From positions 1-10,709 of the forward strand of contig CAMOUE010000062.1 in NCBI GenBank assembly GCA_946626265.1: DNA of 10,709 nucleotides. The letters run 5' to 3'. Made by a program: the position numbers and the translations under genes. Position 1 is the first letter of the stretch; each line of letters opens with the position of its first letter. The notes under the pieces are model-generated. The model worked only from the letters and a program-made list of their open reading frames with translations. It searched no databases and was not told the origin of the DNA. Origin of the DNA: an uncultured Eggerthellaceae bacterium. GTDB lineage: Bacteria > Actinomycetota > Coriobacteriia > Coriobacteriales > Eggerthellaceae. Shown piece by piece: positions 6,696-10,709 of this stretch.

Positions 6696-7865
6696 TTATT
6701 CTCCCTTGAGCACGAGGGCCGGATCGACCTTCGTCGCATTGCGGACGGGCAGTATGCAGGCGAGCGCGGTAACGGCGAGCGCAACCACGATGGTCACCGG
6801 TATAAGGGCCGGCAAGAACGTGATCGTCGAATTGAACACGTTCGTGCTCACGAGCAATGCGAACCCGAACCCCAGAAAGGAACCGACGAGACCGCCGATG
6901 AACCCGAGCAGGAGGCCCTCGCCCATGAACTCGAGCATGATGGACCTGTCGGACGCGCCGAGCGCCTTGCGCAAGCCTATCTCCCTTCGCCGTTCGGTCA
7001 CGACGGCGGTCATCGTCGTCGCCACGCATATCATGATGAGCGCGAGCGTGATTATCGTGACGAGCAGGACGAGGGCGGACAGTTTCGAGAGCACGGTCGT
7101 CTGCGACTCGGTAATGCGCTTGACGAGCTGCGGGGACACGCCCGGCACCGTTTGCTTGATCTTCTCGACCGAAGCCGCCAGCTCATCAGCATCGGCGTTC
7201 ACGCGCAGCTCGGTCACGTCATAGGTGAGATCGGAGTCGATGAGCTCGGACATGTCCGTATCCGAGATGAAGAAATACTCTTCCTCGGAGCTGCCGGTAT
7301 CGAGCAGGCCCGTGACCGTGAAATCTTGGTAGACCTTCCCCTCGACTTCGCCGATGATCTGCTCGCCTTCCCGCACGGCATCGGGGGGAAGATAGGCGAT
7401 GCTCACCGTATCCCCGACGTCGAGCGAGAAGAACTCCGCCTGCTCGAGGCCGACGAGAATCTCGTTGTCCCCGCTCGGCAGCGCACCGTTGATCTGCCAG
7501 TACGGACTCGTCTTCAACGTCTCCTCGAGGTTGCAGCCCGCTATGATGATGGGCGCATCGTTGATGGTCGCAGACTCGTAGCAATACGATATCGCGCCTT
7601 CGACATCTGCATCTATCTGCGCAACCGCTTCGTCGATCTCCTCGCTCCTCATTCCCTCGGAATCTGCTGAGGGAACGAAGATCATGTTCGCGCCGTACGC
7701 GAGGAACTGCTCGCCCATCTGGCGCGGCAGATCGTAGTAGACCGTCACCAAACCGGCCAGAATCGTCGAGCCGACCGTGATCGCAAGAAGCGCCACGAGC
7801 ATGCGCGACTTTCGCCTCGCGAGCGAAGCCGTGATCATGCGGAAGTACATCGTTTGTCGTTTCAT
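6696..7865 (-). CDS. FtsX/MacB-type ABC permease (second permease of unit 1)
   Basis: A 389-residue membrane protein: TM1 about 22-42, an extracytoplasmic MacB-PCD-like domain about 43-260, and TMs about 262-285, 315-340, 350-373. The coupling-helix region ERRREIGLRKALGASDRS (291-308) and the C-terminal KVDPALVLKGE (379-389) are characteristic of the family. The ectodomain begins YGANMIFVP (57-65), parallel to YGANITVVP in the preceding permease, so the two are paralogues. By gene order it is the equivalent of Cj1662. GGAGG lies about 10 bases before the ATG and overlaps the TAG stop of the preceding gene (7-bp gap), implying coupling. The substrate is inferred to relate to iron only from the locus. 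Confidence 0.92.
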   Translation of the reverse strand: MKRQTMYFRMITASLARRKSRMLVALLAITVGSTILAGLVTVYYDLPRQMGEQFLAYGANMIFVPSADSEGMRSEEIDEAVAQIDADVEGAISYCYESATINDAPIIIAGCNLEETLKTSPYWQINGALPSGDNEILVGLEQAEFFSLDVGDTVSIAYLPPDAVREGEQIIGEVEGKVYQDFTVTGLLDTGSSEEEYFFISDTDMSELIDSDLTYDVTELRVNADADELAASVEKIKQTVPGVSPQLVKRITESQTTVLSKLSALVLLVTIITLALIMICVATTMTAVVTERRREIGLRKALGASDRSIMLEFMGEGLLLGFIGGLVGSFLGFGFALLVSTNVFNSTITFLPALIPVTIVVALAVTALACILPVRNATKVDPALVLKGE

Positions 7866-7872
7866 GTCTGCC

Positions 7873-9162
7873 CTACCTCCCGTGAAGCACTTCTGCCGGG
7901 TCGAGGCGCAAGACCGTCCTGATAGCCGGAATCGAGCCGGCGAGGGTCACGACGATGACGAGCAAAACGACCAAGGGTATGACCATCGGCGACAGCGCGA
8001 TGCTCGCATTGAACACGGAATAGCCGATTATCTGGGCGAACCCGTAGCCCGCACCGAAACCGATTGCACCGCCCAAAAGCGCGACGATGATTATCTCAGT
8101 GAGCAACAAGGCGGAAATAGCCTGGTCATGCGCACCGATTGCTTTCAAGAGGCCAATTTCCTGCGATCGCTCCATAACCGATGCGGTGATGAGGTTCGAG
8201 ATGCCGAGCGCCGAACCGATGAGCGCGAGAACAGTGATGAGGACCATGAGCAGCTGCGTTTTGTCGAGGATGGCGCCTTCGGACTCCGCGACCTGCCTCA
8301 CCGCCTTCGCAACGGAATCCGTGATCACTTCCTGGAGCTGGTAGCAGATCGAGCTCACGTAGGCCGTACAGTACCACGTCTCGTATTGCGCGACCGTAAG
8401 CTTGCTCGGATCTTTCGCAGCCTGGCGGGAGAGCTCGTTGTCGGGGGTCGTGATCGCGCTCACCTCGATGCTCGAGATAAGCCCATCGGTCCCCGAAATG
8501 TCCTGAACCAAGTCGAGCGGTGCGTAGATTTGCGAGTCCTCGTCACCGCCAGCCTCGAAAACGCCGGCCACCTCGTACGAACCGCCCTTCGCATCGCCTT
8601 TCAACGACACCTTGTCGCCCTCGTGAACCCCGAGCTGGTCGGCGAGCTGCGATCCCACCATGATCTTGGCGGCATCGCCATCCTTCGATTCGTCGAGCCA
8701 ACGCCCGCTCGCGACATCCCACCACGACCTCATGCTGACGACGCCGGCATCGAGTTCCTCGCCGGTGGGAAGCGACATGTGATGGTTGAACCACGTGCCG
8801 ACCATCGTCACATCGCGACCGTCGATGTTCACCTCAGTCGATACGAACGGCGCGAAATCAACGATGTTGAACGCCCAGAAGATCGTCTTCACATTACCGA
8901 GCTCGTCTTCTTTCAGGTACGACGTCGGGATCGTCGACGCGCCCTCCACCTCGTAGAGGTCGCTGACAACCGACGCCTCCTTCGGCACGACCGTTATGTT
9001 CGCGCCATACGTCTTGAGCTCCTGGTTCACCTTGTCGCCGACATCGTACATAACCGACAGCATGGCGGTCGCAAGCGAGGCGCCCAGCGCGATCGTAAAG
9101 GCGATCATCGCCATCTTCCCCTTCTGCCGGAAGAGGACGCCTTTCACCATTCGGAAAAACAT
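7873..9162 (-). CDS. FtsX/MacB-type ABC permease (first permease of unit 1)
   Basis: A 429-residue membrane protein: TM1 about 17-39, a large extracytoplasmic domain about 40-300, and TMs about 302-325, 352-375, 392-412. Family marks are YGANITVVP (52-60), the coupling loop MERSQEIGLLKAIGAHDQ (330-347) and the end LRLDPAEVLHGR (418-429). The ectodomain has GTWFNHH (122-128) with adjacent histidines, and YCTAYVSSICYQ (264-275) with two cysteines at 265 and 273; both are plausible metal- or redox-related positions but unproven. It corresponds by order to Cj1661 in the Campylobacter p19 iron locus. An excellent AGGAGGTG precedes the ATG by about 7-8 bases, just after the DUF2318 stop, so the pair is coupled. 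Confidence 0.92.
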   Translation of the reverse strand: MFFRMVKGVLFRQKGKMAMIAFTIALGASLATAMLSVMYDVGDKVNQELKTYGANITVVPKEASVVSDLYEVEGASTIPTSYLKEDELGNVKTIFWAFNIVDFAPFVSTEVNIDGRDVTMVGTWFNHHMSLPTGEELDAGVVSMRSWWDVASGRWLDESKDGDAAKIMVGSQLADQLGVHEGDKVSLKGDAKGGSYEVAGVFEAGGDEDSQIYAPLDLVQDISGTDGLISSIEVSAITTPDNELSRQAAKDPSKLTVAQYETWYCTAYVSSICYQLQEVITDSVAKAVRQVAESEGAILDKTQLLMVLITVLALIGSALGISNLITASVMERSQEIGLLKAIGAHDQAISALLLTEIIIVALLGGAIGFGAGYGFAQIIGYSVFNASIALSPMVIPLVVLLVIVVTLAGSIPAIRTVLRLDPAEVLHGR

Positions 9163-9178
9163 ACTGGCACACCTCCTT

Positions 9179-10468
9179 CTACGACTTGAACGTCTTCTCG
9201 TATTCGGAGAGCGCGTCCGTCGGCAAGATTATGTATCCGTCCGAAATCGAGTATTCGACGGGAATCGGGTTGCACCCTCCCTTGAAACCTATCGTGTTGA
9301 TGTTCATGACCACGTCGCACAACTTGCATACGACCTGTCCATCTCGCTCGTAGTATCCTGTTTCGCCGCATATCTCGCATGCGTCGAGCCCGATGCCGTA
9401 CGCACTCGAGCCGGGCTTCTTGATGATGATGAAGCGCACCCCAACGCCGCCTTGGGTCACGTAGTTGTTCTGCGACGTCTTGTAACCCGCCTGCGTCTCG
9501 TACGTGAACCGATGCAGATGCCCGTCCTCGACCTGCTCGAGAGGCACGTACACGTTGCCGTCACGCACTTCGCATTCCTCGGAAGGCGAAAGCTCGGGAC
9601 CCCTCGTCTCGTAGTCCTTCACGACCGTGATCGTGGCAGCTGACAGCACGAGGCACACGATGAGGCACACTGACCAGCGTCGGCGGTTGCGCCACTTCGC
9701 CTTGTTCTTGCGGTGCTCGGCAGGGTTGCGGTACGGCTCGTTGTCGCGCAAGCTCATGACGATGACCATGAGCGCCAGAACCAGGGCAATCGCCATGATG
9801 ACGAACACGAACAGCTGGGAATTGTTCGAGAAGAACTTCACCACCTGGAAAAGCGTATGGTTCTGGGCGATCATGCGTCGTGCAAGCATCGTCTGGACGC
9901 ACGTCATCATCTGCACGACGCCGATTATCACGACGACCGCGGCAGTGCCGATCCCAATCGGCCGGCGCGCGACCTCGCGCAAGCACTTGAACAGCGCCAG
10001 ACAGGCAAGCACGACAACCGCGATGCCGAGCACGAACCCCGAGATCCGCACGGCGAAATCGCTCGAGAGCACATTGCCGTCGGGCAAGTTGAAGTTGAAC
10101 GGATAGAGGAGCACGTCGGGCGCCTTGTAGAACACGCGGCAGAGCACGAACAACGAGAGCGCTAGCTGGGAGACCGTCGATCCCACCTTGCTGTTGGCAA
10201 TGGGCTTGATGAAGCAAAGCATGAACACGACGGCGCAGACGACTGCGACGACGAAAATGCGCATGTTCCACGTGCCGGTGTCGACGAGGTTCGTCGTCTG
10301 CTTGAACACGGCCATGACGACCGACATCGCAAGCCCGCAGACGACGCCCCCCAAGATAACGCGCAAGCCGGCCTTTCCCCATGCAGCCCTTGCATAGGAC
10401 AACGCGAGACCGGCGAGCAATGCCGTGGCGATAAGGTCCTCGATGACGTAAATGAGATATGTCAGCAT
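9179..10468 (-). CDS. DUF2318 (FtrD-like) membrane protein with Cys-rich extracytoplasmic domain
   Basis: A 429-residue protein with about eight TMs (7-26, 36-54, 70-88, 98-112, 140-160, 172-192, 218-238, 266-283) followed by an extracytoplasmic domain (about 285-429). That domain has the DUF2318 signature: ACEICGETGYY (363-373), CKLC (381-384) and NTIGFKGGCNPIP (391-403), giving cysteines 364, 367, 381, 384 and 399. Family members are often named Fe-S-containing or FtrD-like and occur with FTR1 and P19-type proteins in iron uptake loci (Cj1660; FtrABCD systems). The two CxxC pairs could bind a metal or cluster, or carry electrons. A strong AAGGAGGGG ribosome site lies just before ATG 10468. 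Upstream, 149 bp with two hairpins separates it from the P19-like gene; downstream the first permease follows with a 16-bp gap. Confidence 0.92.
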   Translation of the reverse strand: MLTYLIYVIEDLIATALLAGLALSYARAAWGKAGLRVILGGVVCGLAMSVVMAVFKQTTNLVDTGTWNMRIFVVAVVCAVVFMLCFIKPIANSKVGSTVSQLALSLFVLCRVFYKAPDVLLYPFNFNLPDGNVLSSDFAVRISGFVLGIAVVVLACLALFKCLREVARRPIGIGTAAVVVIIGVVQMMTCVQTMLARRMIAQNHTLFQVVKFFSNNSQLFVFVIMAIALVLALMVIVMSLRDNEPYRNPAEHRKNKAKWRNRRRWSVCLIVCLVLSAATITVVKDYETRGPELSPSEECEVRDGNVYVPLEQVEDGHLHRFTYETQAGYKTSQNNYVTQGGVGVRFIIIKKPGSSAYGIGLDACEICGETGYYERDGQVVCKLCDVVMNINTIGFKGGCNPIPVEYSISDGYIILPTDALSEYEKTFKS

Positions 10469-10486
10469 GCCCCTCCTTCCTTCTCA

Positions 10487-10538
10487 TCAGGGGGTACTGG
10501 CTCGGGTTCATGCAAGAGCCCGAGCCGATAACCCCTGA
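10487..10538 (-). repeat. Long GC-rich hairpin upstream of the DUF2318 gene
   Basis: An inner perfect stem, GGCTCGGG (10499-10506) with CCCGAGCC (10519-10526), is extended by an outer stem, TCAGGGG (10487-10493) with CCCCTGA (10532-10538), across a small internal loop. In the minus-strand mRNA it ends just before the ribosome site of the DUF2318 gene. No U-run follows on the minus strand, so it is more likely an mRNA-stabilising, processing or translational-control structure than an intrinsic terminator. Confidence 0.65.
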
Positions 10539-10548
10539 CGCGCAACGT

Positions 10549-10582
10549 GGGAGTTGGGCCGCGTGCGTGCAGCCCAACTCCC
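10549..10582 (-). repeat. Perfect 11-bp-stem hairpin after the P19-like gene
   Basis: GGGAGTTGGGC (10549-10559) is fully complementary to GCCCAACTCCC (10572-10582) around a 12-nt loop. It lies about 36 bases downstream of the P19-like stop codon on the minus strand. The bases that follow on that strand (CACGTTGCGCG) are not U-rich, so termination would be weak at best. It could protect the upstream message from 3' exonucleases. Confidence 0.65.
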
Positions 10583-10617
10583 CTTAGTGACGTTTCTTTA
10601 TTGACGCTAAACGCCTA

Positions 10618-10709
10618 TTACCACTCCTGGGGCGTGTAGTCCCAGCCTTCGTAGGTGACGACGAGCGGCCACTTGGTCTCGTCGAAGCTCTTGGCGCCAG
10701 GGCCGGTCT
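10618..10709 (-). CDS. C-terminal tail of a probable P19/Tp34-type periplasmic iron-binding protein (partial)
   Basis: Only the last 29 codons and a TAA stop are inside the window. The frame reads TGPGAKSF, then WPLVVTYEGWDYTPQEW at the end. A TGPGA-type turn followed by a Trp-containing beta strand and a WDY-like end fits my memory of the C-terminus of the iron-transport protein family that includes Campylobacter P19 and Treponema Tp34 (extracytoplasmic, binding iron and copper). The position, directly upstream of DUF2318 and two FtsX permeases, is the same as that of p19 in known iron loci and raises the likelihood. The fragment is too short for a firm call, and the metal-binding His/Met residues would lie outside the window. 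Confidence 0.6.
   Translation of the reverse strand, partial: TGPGAKSFDETKWPLVVTYEGWDYTPQEW

Noticed and set aside
7777..9189. A 470-codon plus-strand open frame spanning two permease genes
   Set aside because: Shadow of two clearly recognisable minus-strand permeases, with Arg/His/Asp-rich low-likelihood composition and no ribosome site.
9561..10577. A 338-codon minus-strand frame overlapping the DUF2318 gene in another frame
   Set aside because: His/Arg-rich translation without domains. The overlapping DUF2318 frame has TMs, a full Cys signature and a strong ribosome site.
10487..10582. The two intergenic hairpins as an intrinsic terminator pair
   Set aside because: No U-run follows either stem in the direction of transcription. 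Kept as regulatory or processing structures instead.
1..10709. CRISPR array, tRNA/rRNA genes, insertion sequence or prophage signs
   Set aside because: No regularly spaced direct repeats, no transposase or integrase frame, no terminal repeats and no recognisable RNA gene were seen.

Overview
The window looks like chromosomal DNA from a high-GC, Gram-positive anaerobe or facultative anaerobe. My best guess is a Coriobacteriia / Eggerthellaceae-type actinobacterium. This rests on GC-rich codon use, AGGAGG-type ribosome sites, a Tat-type lipoprotein signal carrying a flavin-attachment motif, a one-step meso-diaminopimelate dehydrogenase, and the gene set itself. The taxon is an inference: no rRNA or marker gene is present.

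Left part (1 to about 3135). A minus-strand, 12-TM polysaccharide flippase of the Wzx/MATE-like (MOP) superfamily runs off the left edge. A 244-bp divergent intergenic region carries a consensus-like -10 box and two hairpins for the flippase, and the ribosome site of ddh on the other strand. On the plus strand, ddh (meso-diaminopimelate D-dehydrogenase, lysine/peptidoglycan precursor synthesis) ends in a clear rho-independent terminator. It is followed by a small SlyD-like FKBP prolyl isomerase.

Right part (3136 to 10709). A tightly packed minus-strand operon is read from right to left: the C-terminal tail of a probable P19/Tp34-type iron-binding protein (cut by the right edge); an 8-TM DUF2318 protein with a Cys-rich extracytoplasmic domain; two FtsX/MacB-type permeases and a LolD/MacB-type ATPase (ABC unit 1); a Tat-exported lipoprotein with a covalent-FMN motif (DVVTGAT); a four-TM DUF4418-like protein; and a third FtsX-type permease with its own ATPase (ABC unit 2). 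Most gaps are 1 to 56 bp, and several downstream ribosome sites overlap the upstream stop codon, so the genes are probably translationally coupled.

How they may work together. The order P19 - DUF2318 - permease - permease - ATPase matches the iron-uptake locus known from Campylobacter (cj1659-cj1663), where an FTR1 iron permease lies next to p19 and thioredoxin-like genes follow the ATPase. Here the thioredoxin position is taken by an FMN lipoprotein and a DUF4418/FtsX/ATPase module. I infer a redox-coupled iron uptake system in which a surface flavoprotein may supply electrons. An FTR1-like permease gene is predicted just beyond position 10709. Two GC-rich hairpins between the P19-like gene and the rest of the operon may set unequal expression of binding protein and transporter. 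No Fur or DtxR box could be identified in the window.
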